Assembly (NCBI GenBank): GCA_965242845.1
Contig: CBDETC010000002.1
Coordinates: forward strand, 930,001 to 994,000
Source: RHLJ01 sp965242845
GTDB lineage: Bacteria; Bacteroidota; Rhodothermia; Balneolales; Balneolaceae
Length of the DNA: 64,000 nt
Direction: 5' to 3'
The position numbers were made by a program, and so were the translations under genes. The number at the start of each line of letters is the position of its first letter. Positions within the stretch are counted from its first letter, which is position 1. Below are positions 44,642-53,510 of the stretch, piece after piece. The notes under the pieces were generated by a model. The model searched no databases, was not told the origin of the DNA, and was given only the letters and a program-made list of their open reading frames with translations.

Positions 44642-45435
44642 TTGTTGCTGAGCATATCGATGTTGAGGTAGCTGGCAACAAGAAGCTGGTAGAGCAGTTT
44701 TCTGTTAAAATCCAGCCAGGTGTACTTACGGCAGTAGTAGGAAAAAATGGAGCAGGAAAGTCTACTTCTTTAAAAGCTATAACCGGGGATATTCCTTATC
44801 AATCAGGATCCATTTCTTTTGAAGATAGACCGATTAAAAAAACACCTATTCAAGAATTAGCTCGGAAACGTGCTGTCGTCCATCAAAAATCCTCCCTGCA
44901 ATTTTCGTTTTCTGTCCAGGATGTAGTGGGACTTGGAAGGTCTCCCTATGGAGGTGCCTTCTTATCCTCCAGGGACTTTGAAATCGTAGAAGAGTGCCTT
45001 CAAAAAGTGGATGCTATCCATTTGATGGAAAGGAATTACACCACACTTTCTGGAGGAGAACAGCAACGGGTACAATTTGCACGTGCCTTGACCCAGATAT
45101 GGGATGCTATTGAATCTAATGCTCCTTCTTACCTGTTACTTGACGAACCTCTTGCCAGCCTGGATGTGGCGCATCAGCATGAGATGATGCATGTATTGAA
45201 GCAACTATGTGCCTCCAATGTGGGAGTTTTTATTATCATTCACGATCTAAACCTGGCAGCGCAGTACGCTGATTATATCATCATACTGAAAGATGGAAAA
45301 ACGGTAGCTGAGGGAACTGCTAAAGAAGTTTTTAATGAAGAGATTATCGGTGCTGCTTTCGACTTCCCCGTAAGTATAATTCCCCACCCAAAAATTGACT
45401 GCCCTTTAATTGTGGCAAGTGGATTGATCGACTAA
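44638..45435 (+). CDS. hmuV: Heme ABC transporter ATPase
   Basis: 265 residues. Walker A GKNGAGKST (35-43), signature LSGGEQQRVQFARAL, Walker B YLLLDEPLASLD and the switch His in IIHDLNLAAQYAD. The spacing and the stretch PSYLLLDEPLASLDVAHQHEMM match heme-type (HmuV) ATPases of iron-complex importers. Last gene of the hmuSTUV operon. Confidence 0.94.
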   Translation: MIVAEHIDVEVAGNKKLVEQFSVKIQPGVLTAVVGKNGAGKSTSLKAITGDIPYQSGSISFEDRPIKKTPIQELARKRAVVHQKSSLQFSFSVQDVVGLGRSPYGGAFLSSRDFEIVEECLQKVDAIHLMERNYTTLSGGEQQRVQFARALTQIWDAIESNAPSYLLLDEPLASLDVAHQHEMMHVLKQLCASNVGVFIIIHDLNLAAQYADYIIILKDGKTVAEGTAKEVFNEEIIGAAFDFPVSIIPHPKIDCPLIVASGLID

Positions 45436-45492
45436 TTCTTATTGAAGTAGAGCTCAGATTACGCGTTATTAGAGTGAACGAACTCTATTATT

Positions 45493-45993
45493 ATGAAACG
45501 CTTCTCAATTATTATTCTCCTTTCCGTTTTTTCACTTCAACTTGTTCAGGCCCAAAATGAAATCGCTCGAGAGCAAAGCTCATTAACGGGTATAAAAGAA
45601 ATGGGTATTGTCGTAAATATTGAAAAACCCATTGGTCTTACTGACCCATCTCTAGATGTAACTTGGATTCGTGAGCAAATAGTAGATAGCTTCGGAGATC
45701 TACCCGTAAGGCTCTTGGATGATAAAACGCTCAGGCAATCCGATGAATTTCCAATTCTTCACGTGCATGTGAATATTATGAGAGCTTCTAATTTAACGCT
45801 ACCCTTCTCCATTGAATTAAACTTCTATCAACCCGTAAAACTTGTGTTAAATCGGGATTTGAAAACGATGGCGATTACCTGGAATAAGGGACAGGTAGGT
45901 ATTGTATCTGAGAATATGATTCCAATTATTGTGGAAGAAGCTGTAGCATTGTCATCTTTATTTAAAGATGCCTTTGAAGAGGTTAATCTATGA
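45493..45993 (+). CDS. Small exported protein of unknown function
   Basis: 166 residues with a clear signal peptide (LQLVQAQ). The mature part has VVNIEKPIGLTDPSLDVTWIREQIVDSF, LPILHVHVNIM and a run of short beta strands. No family recognised. Overlaps the following MmcQ/YjbR gene by 4 bp, so translation is likely coupled, although one is exported and the other cytoplasmic. Confidence 0.7.
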   Translation: MKRFSIIILLSVFSLQLVQAQNEIAREQSSLTGIKEMGIVVNIEKPIGLTDPSLDVTWIREQIVDSFGDLPVRLLDDKTLRQSDEFPILHVHVNIMRASNLTLPFSIELNFYQPVKLVLNRDLKTMAITWNKGQVGIVSENMIPIIVEEAVALSSLFKDAFEEVNL

Positions 45994-46346
45994 ACGTAGA
46001 GCAGTATCGAGAGTTCTGTCTTTCTTTTGACGGAGTGACAGAGGGCTTTCCATTCGATGAAAAAGTGTTGGTTTTTAAAGTAATGGGAAAGATGTTCGCC
46101 CTTACGGATATTGAAGAATTTGAGGGTATCAATCTTAAATGCGATCCAGAACGCGCAGTTATGTTAAGAGAAGAATTTGAAGAAATTAAACCGGGGTATC
46201 ACATGAATAAAGTCCACTGGAATACGGTAAGTGTAGTTGGCAGCCTGGATGATAGCTTTATTGAAGAGTTAATTACCGATTCGTACAATCTAATTGTTGC
46301 TAAACTGCCTAAGAAGGAGAAAGAGAAGCTCGAAGCTATGAAATAG
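45990..46346 (+). CDS. MmcQ/YjbR-family protein
   Basis: 118 residues with the complete MmcQ/YjbR (CyaY-like fold) pattern: YREFCLSFDGVTEGFPFDEKVLVFKVMGKMFALTDIE, INLKCDPERAVMLREEFEEIKPGYHMNKVHWNTV. The family is described as DNA-binding-like; its role is not established. Its 3' end overlaps the convergent membrane gene by 11 bp. Confidence 0.9.
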   Translation: MNVEQYREFCLSFDGVTEGFPFDEKVLVFKVMGKMFALTDIEEFEGINLKCDPERAVMLREEFEEIKPGYHMNKVHWNTVSVVGSLDDSFIEELITDSYNLIVAKLPKKEKEKLEAMK

Positions 46347-46656
46347 CTTTTTTCTTGGCTTTTGGAACAAAACGACTCACTGTCTTTTTCAGAAACCACC
46401 AGAAAAATTTTCGCTGACCGAACAGAGTTCCGTAAGAGATTAACAGCAGATTATAAATTGGTAAAATTGTTACTAGCCAGACAAAAGCTCTGAACCAAAA
46501 AGGCATATCACTCGTAACTCCCAGCACTTCGAAAACAAATTCTTTAGCATACACAACAGTAATACCGGTACAGGAGAAAACAATAAGAATTACAACGACT
46601 TGCCAGTTGCTTTCAATATTCCAACGAAGCTTAAGTCTCTCGAGTAGTTGCATCAT
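46336..46656 (-). CDS. Small DUF6787-like membrane protein
   Basis: 106 residues with two membrane helices (VVVILIVFSCTGITVVYAKEFV and FRAFVWLVTILPIYNLLLISYGTLFG) and a basic tail (KKTVSRFVPKAKKKA). The layout (LKLRWNIESNWQVV... helix, turn, helix, FGQ...F..FLKK) is like DUF6787 proteins of Bacteroidota; the assignment is from memory. Single gene. Confidence 0.55.
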   Translation of the reverse strand: MMQLLERLKLRWNIESNWQVVVILIVFSCTGITVVYAKEFVFEVLGVTSDMPFWFRAFVWLVTILPIYNLLLISYGTLFGQRKFFWWFLKKTVSRFVPKAKKKAIS

Positions 46657-46833
46657 ATAAATTTAAAACTTTGAAAATAGCAGAATAATAGCTTTAATGA
46701 AGTCAAATAGTTATAAAGTTTCTTCTTCAAAACAGAGACTAGCACTTAAAAATTTGTTGCAATTCCTGCGCAGTGGGGGTAGCTTCACTCCAATTTTGGA
46801 GGACATTTTAAATATAGAACTAGCGGGTTAGGA

Positions 46834-47469
46834 ATGCGCAAGTACTTAGTTGAAGCAGTCGGTACATTCTTTCTGGCCTTGTCAATGGGGCTCACTACCA
46901 ATCCTTTAGCCATAGGCCTGATATTAGCGGCCCTTATTTATGGCTGTATGCATGTTTCTGGTGCACACTTTAATCCTGCCGTTTCATTTGCCTACTTATT
47001 AAGAAAGAAAATCTCTTTCAGCACTTTTACCAGTTACTTCATTAGCCAGGTTCTAGGGGTTTTTGCTGCAGGCGGACTTATCCTCTTTTTTTCTAATGAG
47101 GTGTTCTATGTTGAGCCGCCAGTTTCTACTGATCTATATCAGCAGGCAGGAATGGAACTTCTCTTAACATTCATTTTGGTTCTTACCTACTTAAGTGTTG
47201 CTACCGAAAAAGTCCTCGCTTCAAATAAAGCTTATGGTTTAGCTATTGGTCTAACCTTATCAGGTCTAATAATGCTTGGAGATTCAATCTCCGGAGCGGT
47301 ACTAAACCCAGCATTATCTGTCGGACTTTCGGCCATTGACTTCCTTGCCATTCGAGGAGCTTCTTTTGAGTTTATACCTCTTTATATATTGGGACCACTT
47401 GCCGGAGCTACGTTAGCGGCTCTATTTCATCAATTTATAAACGACTATCCGCTCGATACTTCGAGATAA
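46834..47469 (+). CDS. Aquaporin-family channel with altered second NPA
   Basis: 211 residues, six helices plus two NPA half-helices: HVSGAHFNPAVSFA and GAVLNPALSVGLS. In most aquaporins the second NPA is followed by the selectivity-filter Arg; here it is Leu. The fold is that of water/glycerol channels, but the filter change leaves the permeant uncertain. Its 3' end overlaps the convergent histidine kinase by 25 bp. Confidence 0.83.
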   Translation: MRKYLVEAVGTFFLALSMGLTTNPLAIGLILAALIYGCMHVSGAHFNPAVSFAYLLRKKISFSTFTSYFISQVLGVFAAGGLILFFSNEVFYVEPPVSTDLYQQAGMELLLTFILVLTYLSVATEKVLASNKAYGLAIGLTLSGLIMLGDSISGAVLNPALSVGLSAIDFLAIRGASFEFIPLYILGPLAGATLAALFHQFINDYPLDTSR

Positions 47470-48854
47470 AAGAAAAACGTAGAACCTTCTCCTGGCGAAC
47501 TGTCTACAAAAATGTCTTTTTGATGGGCATTAAGAATTCCTTTTACAACAGCCAACCCTAACCCTGTTCCTCCTTTGTCTCTTGAGCGAGCTTTGTCTGT
47601 TCGATAGAACCGATCAAAAAGTCGATCTAGATGTTCTTGATTGATCCCAATCCCTGAATCCTTTACTGAGATTTTAACAAGGCCATTATCCGAAAATTCA
47701 GAACTGACTACTATCTGCCCCTCATTTGTATACTTAACCGCATTGGAGATTAGATTATCGAGCACCTGTTCAATTTTGTCTCGATCAGCATGTACCGACA
47801 CCTTTCCTTTAGTACCTGCTAACATCGAAATCTCTTTCTCTTTAGCAATTGGAGAATAGGTTTTCGTGACTTCCTGGATTAGTTGATTCAAATCAAATAC
47901 AGATTTCTGGATATAGCTTTCGTCATAATCATACCTCTGTAATGACTTGATATCCTCGAATAACCGAACCACTCGCTCTACCTGCTTTTGGGCAGTTTCC
48001 AGGTACTGGGTTTTCTTGGGTGTTTCAAGGGAAGGGATTTGAAGCATTTCTAATGCGCCGGAGATGGTATGTAACGGGTTCCTAACCTCATGAGTGATGT
48101 CCGCAAAAAACTGATTTTGTTTTTCATTGAGAAGCTTAAGCTTCTCATTGTCAGCTTTTAATGTCCCTGCCATTTGGTTTAATGAATCGGCCAGCATTCC
48201 AAACTCATCTTCTCGCTCGAGATGTAATTCCCTGTCCAAATCGCCTGCTGCTATTCCAAGTGCTGCATCGTTTAACTGTTTAATAGGCTTGGCCAGATAC
48301 CTTGCAAAGAAAAAGCTCACGATAATCACTACTAAAATGGAGCCAATCATCGCTCCGTAAATCAAATGCCTGATACTGGCCTCCGCGGCATACAGGTCAT
48401 CTTTATTTTGGCTTATTCTCAGATACCTGGCTTCGAAGCTATTTTCACCGAAGCGATGAAAAGAGATAAGGTTTTCGAGTTCCTCTTCATTGATGATTAC
48501 CTGGGCACTGGTTTCATCCAATTCTTTTTTAAGACTATCCGTCAGAAATTCCCTGGAATCTGAAAATTCTGATGGGCTTGTTGATGCGCTTACTAACACA
48601 GTTCCGGAAGAGTCAAAGAGAGCTATCTCGTACCCGGTCAATTCCGACATAAAGTTAACCTGAATCACGACCTCCTCTATGCTCGGCTTCATTTCTAAAG
48701 AATGCGCAAGGGTGTTCGCATCATTTTCAAATTTCTGGATGGTCTCTTCAAGTAAAAAAGAACGAATGCTGAGAATAGCATAGGAACTTATAACAACCAC
48801 TCCGATGGAGAGTAGTGTTATATAAACAGCAGCAAGTTTTGTTTGTATGTTCAT
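47445..48854 (-). CDS. HAMP-containing sensor histidine kinase
   Basis: 469 residues: TM1 (about 7-30), a periplasmic sensor region, TM2 (about 168-190), HAMP, HisKA with phosphoacceptor FADITHEVRNP (H255), and HATPase with N box NLISNAVKY, DSGIGI, FDRFYRTDKA and GTGLGLAVV. A classical membrane sensor. It overlaps the stop of its response-regulator gene by 4 bp (ATGA), so the two form a two-component operon. Stimulus unknown. Confidence 0.93.
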   Translation of the reverse strand: MNIQTKLAAVYITLLSIGVVVISSYAILSIRSFLLEETIQKFENDANTLAHSLEMKPSIEEVVIQVNFMSELTGYEIALFDSSGTVLVSASTSPSEFSDSREFLTDSLKKELDETSAQVIINEEELENLISFHRFGENSFEARYLRISQNKDDLYAAEASIRHLIYGAMIGSILVVIIVSFFFARYLAKPIKQLNDAALGIAAGDLDRELHLEREDEFGMLADSLNQMAGTLKADNEKLKLLNEKQNQFFADITHEVRNPLHTISGALEMLQIPSLETPKKTQYLETAQKQVERVVRLFEDIKSLQRYDYDESYIQKSVFDLNQLIQEVTKTYSPIAKEKEISMLAGTKGKVSVHADRDKIEQVLDNLISNAVKYTNEGQIVVSSEFSDNGLVKISVKDSGIGINQEHLDRLFDRFYRTDKARSRDKGGTGLGLAVVKGILNAHQKDIFVDSSPGEGSTFFFYLEVSSG

Positions 48855-49552
48855 AAAGTTAAAAACTCGCGATTGAACCCGTACCCAACTCCCCGGTAGG
48901 TTTTGATGAGTTTCCCTTCGTCTTTCATCTTTAGCCTCAGATTCTTGATATGCACATCTACCGTCCTGTCGAAAATATATTTCTCCTCATCGCTGATGTG
49001 CTCCAGTATTTCCTGACGACTATACACTCTTTTAGGATGCTGAAAGAATAGTTCAGCGATGATATATTCTGTATGTGTTAGATCAATTTTCTCTTCACTG
49101 ATGTACATCTCATTTGCTTCGGTATCGAGGTATACATGATCATATTTAAGCCAGCTACTCTTTTCTGGGTTTTGTCTCCTTAGCTGACTTTCGATGTGAG
49201 CTTTGATCAAATTCAATCCAGCCGGTTTCTTGATATAATCGTCTGCCCCAAGTTCCAGGCCTTCAATTTCATCCTTTTCTTCATCCCGGGCAGTCAAGAA
49301 TAATACCGGGATATCATTGATTACCGGGTGCTTTCTGATATGACTACATATCTCTTTACCATCGTAATGTGGAACCATTATATCCAGTACAGCTAACTCT
49401 ATCTCGTTGGCATGGTTCTCAATGATATTAAGTGCCTCTTTTCCATCTTTCGCCCAAAAAACATGGTAATCATTGAGCTGCAAAAAATTCTGGAGCATCT
49501 CTCCTGATTCTATCTCATCCTCTACTAATAATAAACTATGCTTGTAATTCAT
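48851..49552 (-). CDS. OmpR-family response regulator
   Basis: 233 residues. Receiver domain with acidic pair E11/D12, phosphoacceptor D57 (LAVLDIMVPHYDG) and K109 (YIKKPAG), then a winged-helix DNA-binding domain (HTEYIIAELFFQHPKRVYSRQEILEHI, DRTVDVHIKNLRLKM, IKTYRGVGYGF). It should be phosphorylated by the downstream kinase. Divergent from the SDR gene across a 50-bp gap. Confidence 0.94.
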   Translation of the reverse strand: MNYKHSLLLVEDEIESGEMLQNFLQLNDYHVFWAKDGKEALNIIENHANEIELAVLDIMVPHYDGKEICSHIRKHPVINDIPVLFLTARDEEKDEIEGLELGADDYIKKPAGLNLIKAHIESQLRRQNPEKSSWLKYDHVYLDTEANEMYISEEKIDLTHTEYIIAELFFQHPKRVYSRQEILEHISDEEKYIFDRTVDVHIKNLRLKMKDEGKLIKTYRGVGYGFNREFLTL

Positions 49553-49602
49553 GGTTTCTTTGAAAATTGGGAATTGCTTAAGTTCGACGCAAAGTTCGCA
49601 TT

Positions 49603-50400
49603 ATGACCTACAAAAATAAAGTTGTCTGGATCACAGGCGCATCATCGGGAATTGGGGAATCATTTGCTAAAGCATTTTATAAAGAAGGAGCTAAACTAAT
49701 CCTCTCTTCCAGAAGGGAGGAGGCCTTGTTAGAAGTGCGAAATTCTTTGGGTGCTGATGAATCTGACTGTAAAATTCTTCCTTTAGACCTTTCCGATTCA
49801 ACCTCCTTACCTGGCAAGGCCAAAGAGGCACTTGCTCTATTTGGTCAAATAGATGTGTTGTTAAATAATGGAGGGGTTAGCCAGCGATCTTTATTTGCCG
49901 AATCGGAAATGGGTACCATCCGCCGACTCATGGAGGTGAATTTTTTTGGATCCACCGAGCTTACAAGAGCTGTACTTCCATCTATGATGGAGCAAAAAAG
50001 TGGACATATCATTGTAATAAGTAGCCTCGCGGGGAAATTTGGCACTAAATACAGATCGGGATATGCAGCAAGTAAGCATGCTCTTCATGGCATGTTTGAC
50101 TGTATCCGGCAAGAAATGTATGAGCATAATGTAGCAGTGACTATGGTTTGTCCCGGCCCGATAAAAACAAATATCACCATCAACTCACTTACTGCTGATG
50201 GAAGTAATTTCGGAGAAATGGGAAACCTCCATGAAAAGGCCATGGATGCAGATGAAATGGTTGCCAAAATTTGGAAGCGAATAAAAAAGCGAAAAGAAGA
50301 GATTTATGTTTCCGGACCTCTGGAAATGTTGGCCCTGACATTAAAGCGCATTTCGCCGAGACTACTCAATATTGTATTGAAGAATAGTAAGGTGACTTAG
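49603..50400 (+). CDS. Short-chain dehydrogenase (DHRS7-like)
   Basis: 265 residues, classical SDR: VWITGASSGIGESFAK for the cofactor, NNGG, catalytic Ser in VISSLAGKFG and YRSGYAASKHAL (Tyr-x-x-x-Lys). LSSRREE suggests NADP(H). It ends with a hydrophobic segment (LEMLALTLKRISPRLLNIVL), as in membrane-associated DHRS7-type reductases. Substrate unknown. Confidence 0.88.
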   Translation: MTYKNKVVWITGASSGIGESFAKAFYKEGAKLILSSRREEALLEVRNSLGADESDCKILPLDLSDSTSLPGKAKEALALFGQIDVLLNNGGVSQRSLFAESEMGTIRRLMEVNFFGSTELTRAVLPSMMEQKSGHIIVISSLAGKFGTKYRSGYAASKHALHGMFDCIRQEMYEHNVAVTMVCPGPIKTNITINSLTADGSNFGEMGNLHEKAMDADEMVAKIWKRIKKRKEEIYVSGPLEMLALTLKRISPRLLNIVLKNSKVT

Positions 50401-50608
50401 GTCCCCTCAGTTAGCTAACCCAACCCACCCCTCAATCCCCTCCGGTGGAGGGGACGCCCACCTTCCGAAGTTTTCGTACGGAGGATAGGCTCGCTGTTAA
50501 GGCTATTCTCAAAATCAAAGAGTTCCCCTCTTGGGAGGGGATACAGGGGTGGGTAAGAAATATCGGAGGTAGTATTCGAGTTGAGAACAAATTCTCATCT
50601 GAATTATA
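50401..50608. repeat. Inverted pair of G/C-run repeats in a 208-bp gap
   Basis: The left copy (about 50422-50455) has ACCCACCCCTC, then CCCCTCC-GGT-GGAGGGG. The right copy (about 50524-50554) has CCCCTC-TTG-GGAGGGG, then AGGGGTGGGT, in the opposite orientation. The outer ends can pair, forming a stem over about 130 bp. A single copy of the same unit is at 17457-17497. No ORF called. Confidence 0.65.
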
Positions 50609-51529
50609 CTAACCCAATCTCCGTCTCTTGTTCAGGTAAGCCATCAACGCTTTATCGAACTGGCCTTCTGTATCTATCTCTTCAAAATCGATTTCGAACT
50701 CGCTACAAGCCAGCATGAAAGCGTGCGTATATTCTGATACTTTATTGATGTAGTCTTTACGGACCTGAGATGGAAGCACCTCTATTTCTGAACCTGTTTC
50801 AAGATCTTCGAATACAAAACGGCCATCTGAGAACCCCAACTCTCTTTCACTTCGACTCTCCATCACATTAAACAATAACACTTCATGCTTTCTGTGCCGA
50901 AGATGTTTAAGCGCAGAAATTAATGCCTCATGACCTTCGAGATTTTCAAATAGATCGGTTATGATTACTACCAGGCTTCTCTGGTTAAGTCGCTCTGCGA
51001 TTTCATGAAGCGCAGCAGCTGAAGCTGTCGTCTTTCTTTCTTCTGATTTTTTTTCCTCCAACAATAATTGCTTCTCAAGCTCCACATAAATTTGCCTTAA
51101 ATGAGCATAGGTGCTTTTTGCAGGAATGAAGCTCTCTACCTGTGAATTGAAAGGAATCAAACCACAAGCATCTCTTTGCCTGTGCATCAAATACATTAAG
51201 GAAGCTGCAAAGTGGATTCCATATCTCAACTTCGACCACTCACCGAAATGTTTGAACTGCATAGAGGTACTGGTATCCAATACTACATGGCAACGAAGAT
51301 TGGTTTCCTCCTCATACTGCTTTACATAAAAGCGCTCCTTTTTAGCATATGCCTTCCAGTCAATATGTTTAAAATCATCCCCTGGGTTATAAGGGCGGTG
51401 TTCAGCAAACTCCACACTAAAGCCATGATAGGGGCTTCGGTGTAGCCCGGATATAAATCCTTCTACAATTCTCTTGGCCCTCAGCTCAATAGAAGAAAAT
51501 TTTGATAGTATTTCGGGAGTAAGTAACAA
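50609..51529 (-). CDS. DUF58 domain protein
   Basis: 306 residues with the DUF58 core FAEHRPYNPGDDFKHIDWKAYAKKERFYVKQYEEE, followed by a vWA-like fold with VVLDTSTSMQF (DxSxS metal-site motif). DUF58 proteins usually sit with a MoxR AAA+ ATPase and act in assembling or activating envelope or metal-dependent complexes. No MoxR gene is next to it here, and it appears monocistronic. Confidence 0.88.
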   Translation of the reverse strand: MLLTPEILSKFSSIELRAKRIVEGFISGLHRSPYHGFSVEFAEHRPYNPGDDFKHIDWKAYAKKERFYVKQYEEETNLRCHVVLDTSTSMQFKHFGEWSKLRYGIHFAASLMYLMHRQRDACGLIPFNSQVESFIPAKSTYAHLRQIYVELEKQLLLEEKKSEERKTTASAAALHEIAERLNQRSLVVIITDLFENLEGHEALISALKHLRHRKHEVLLFNVMESRSERELGFSDGRFVFEDLETGSEIEVLPSQVRKDYINKVSEYTHAFMLACSEFEIDFEEIDTEGQFDKALMAYLNKRRRLG

Positions 51530-51601
51530 TGTTGATTCTTTTAGTGGCGAGAATTTATATAAACTTCTTATTCATCACTTATTATTGAAGAAAACTTTTA
51601 A

Positions 51602-53002
51602 ATGAAATTACCTAATAAAGAGGTACTTGGGGTTTTAATCGGATTTGCGGAGCTAATCGCTTCCTTTTTCCTCCAAATCGAGGGTCTTTCATATGCAGGT
51701 CATGTAGCCCTGGGCATTTTCTTTCTCGCTGCTATTTTTTGGCTGTTTGAACCAGTTCCTATTTATGCAACTTCGGTATTTGTCATCCTGTTGCAGGTTC
51801 TATTACTAAGTAAAGAGGGATTTATTTTTACAGAATCGAATTTAGAGTATATCCCAGACAGCTATACCACATTCATAGGCACGCTTGGCAGTCCAATTAT
51901 CATTTTATTCCTGGGTGGTTTCGTGCTTGCTGATGCTGCGGTTAAATATGATCTGGATCGAAATCTTACTCGTATTTTACTTGCTCCTTTTGGGCAGAAA
52001 CCTGGCTCTATACTTCTTGGGTTGATGGTGATTACTGCTCTGCTTTCCGCGTTCATGAGCAATACGGCAACTACTGCCATGATGATGACTGTGATCCTTC
52101 CAATCATAGCTCGAATTGCAAAAACAGATCCCCTTCGAATTGGCTTGGCACTCAGCATCCCATTTGCTGCCAATATTGGTGGAATTGCTACTCCAATAGG
52201 AACTCCTCCTAATGCTGTAGTGATTGGAGCCCTTTCGCAACAAGGAATTAATATTCCCTTTGGCGAGTGGATGATCCTTGCCTCCCCATTAGTTGTAATA
52301 GCATTGCTGTTTACCTGGTTTTTACTGCTGAGGATGTTTAAGCCAGATACCTCTTTCATTCAAATAGACATGACGGGCACTTTCAATACTTCAAAAAAAG
52401 CATTCATCTTATATATTGCTTTTGCTTGCACAGTGATCTTCTGGGTAACAGAAAGTTTTCATGGTATTAAGAGTGCTATCGTTGCTTTGGTTCCGGTAGT
52501 TCTTCTTTCCCTAACCGGAGTGGTAACTAAAGAAGACATCCGAAAACTGCCCTGGGAAGTACTTTGGCTGGTAGCAGGAGGGCTTTCACTAGGCATTTCA
52601 ATGAAATCGACAGGACTGGCAGAATGGATTGTAGGAATGATAGAGTGGAGTACGCTAGGAAGGATCACTCTTCTTTTGGTCTTCAGTATTGTTGCCGTAT
52701 TAATGTCCAATTTCCTATCAAACACTGTGACTGCGACTTTATTGATCCCTTTAGCAGTGAGCCTGGCTACTTCAGGCATAGCTGGAGAAGGTTTTAACCT
52801 GATCATCGTGAGTTTAGTAATTGGAGTAAGCTGTAGTATGGCCATGATGCTTCCGATCTCTACTCCTCCTAATGCTATTGCAATGAGTACTGGAGTTATT
52901 GAAACAAAAAGCATGACCAAAACCGGTATTATAATCGGAGTTTTTGGAGTGATCCTGGTTTTACTTTACTCCTTGTTCTACTGGCCATTAATTCTAAATT
53001 GA
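51602..53002 (+). CDS. SLC13/DASS-family anion permease
   Basis: 466 residues, about eleven membrane helices. Two Ser-Asn-Thr substrate/sodium motifs, MSNTATTAMMMTVILP and SNFLSNTVTATLLIPL, and two PIGTPPNA / PISTPPNA loops mark the divalent-anion:Na+ symporters. They carry dicarboxylates, phosphate or sulfate. Followed after 9 bp by a receiver protein and 1 bp later by a histidine kinase, suggesting regulated transport. Confidence 0.9.
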   Translation: MKLPNKEVLGVLIGFAELIASFFLQIEGLSYAGHVALGIFFLAAIFWLFEPVPIYATSVFVILLQVLLLSKEGFIFTESNLEYIPDSYTTFIGTLGSPIIILFLGGFVLADAAVKYDLDRNLTRILLAPFGQKPGSILLGLMVITALLSAFMSNTATTAMMMTVILPIIARIAKTDPLRIGLALSIPFAANIGGIATPIGTPPNAVVIGALSQQGINIPFGEWMILASPLVVIALLFTWFLLLRMFKPDTSFIQIDMTGTFNTSKKAFILYIAFACTVIFWVTESFHGIKSAIVALVPVVLLSLTGVVTKEDIRKLPWEVLWLVAGGLSLGISMKSTGLAEWIVGMIEWSTLGRITLLLVFSIVAVLMSNFLSNTVTATLLIPLAVSLATSGIAGEGFNLIIVSLVIGVSCSMAMMLPISTPPNAIAMSTGVIETKSMTKTGIIIGVFGVILVLLYSLFYWPLILN

Positions 53003-53011
53003 GAGGAAATC

Positions 53012-53509
53012 ATGAGCCATAAAATCTACATACTGGTTGTTGAAGACGAATTGGAAGTAATGGATGCACTGCTTTTAGACCTGGAGGATTTTGAAACGAT
53101 TTTTCCTTTAGAAACTGCCAATACGACCGAAGAAGCACGAACGGTAATCTCCGAAATTTATGCCGCTGGCAATGAAATTGGACTGATCTTATGCGATCAC
53201 ATCCTCCCCGGAGAAAATGGTGTGGATTTACTTATTGAGCTTCAGGCTCATGAATCTTATCGAGCTTCCAAAAAAGTACTGGTTACAGGTCAGGCAGGAC
53301 TGGAAGACACTATTCAGGCAATCAACAAGGCAAACCTGAATCACTACATTGCCAAGCCCTGGAGCAAGCAGGACCTAAGTGAAACAGTGATTAAACAACT
53401 CACCGATTTCGTTATTGAGCAAGGGTATAATCCTTTAGAATATATGATCGTTTTGGATGCTAAACGATTATCTGAATACCTGAGAGGTAACAAACCTACT
53501 GATCATTGA
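53012..53509 (+). CDS. Receiver-only response regulator
   Basis: 165 residues. A receiver domain with E11/D12, phosphoacceptor D62 (LILCDHILPGENG) and the Lys in HYIAKPWSKQ, then about 35 residues without a recognisable output domain. It probably signals by protein contact. Cotranscribed between the SLC13 permease and the histidine kinase. Confidence 0.9.
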   Translation: MSHKIYILVVEDELEVMDALLLDLEDFETIFPLETANTTEEARTVISEIYAAGNEIGLILCDHILPGENGVDLLIELQAHESYRASKKVLVTGQAGLEDTIQAINKANLNHYIAKPWSKQDLSETVIKQLTDFVIEQGYNPLEYMIVLDAKRLSEYLRGNKPTDH

Positions 53510-53510
53510 C

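Noticed and set aside
51862..52920. Minus-strand open frames opposite the SLC13 permease (up to 165 codons)
   Set aside because: Antisense shadows of a hydrophobic gene; no independent evidence.
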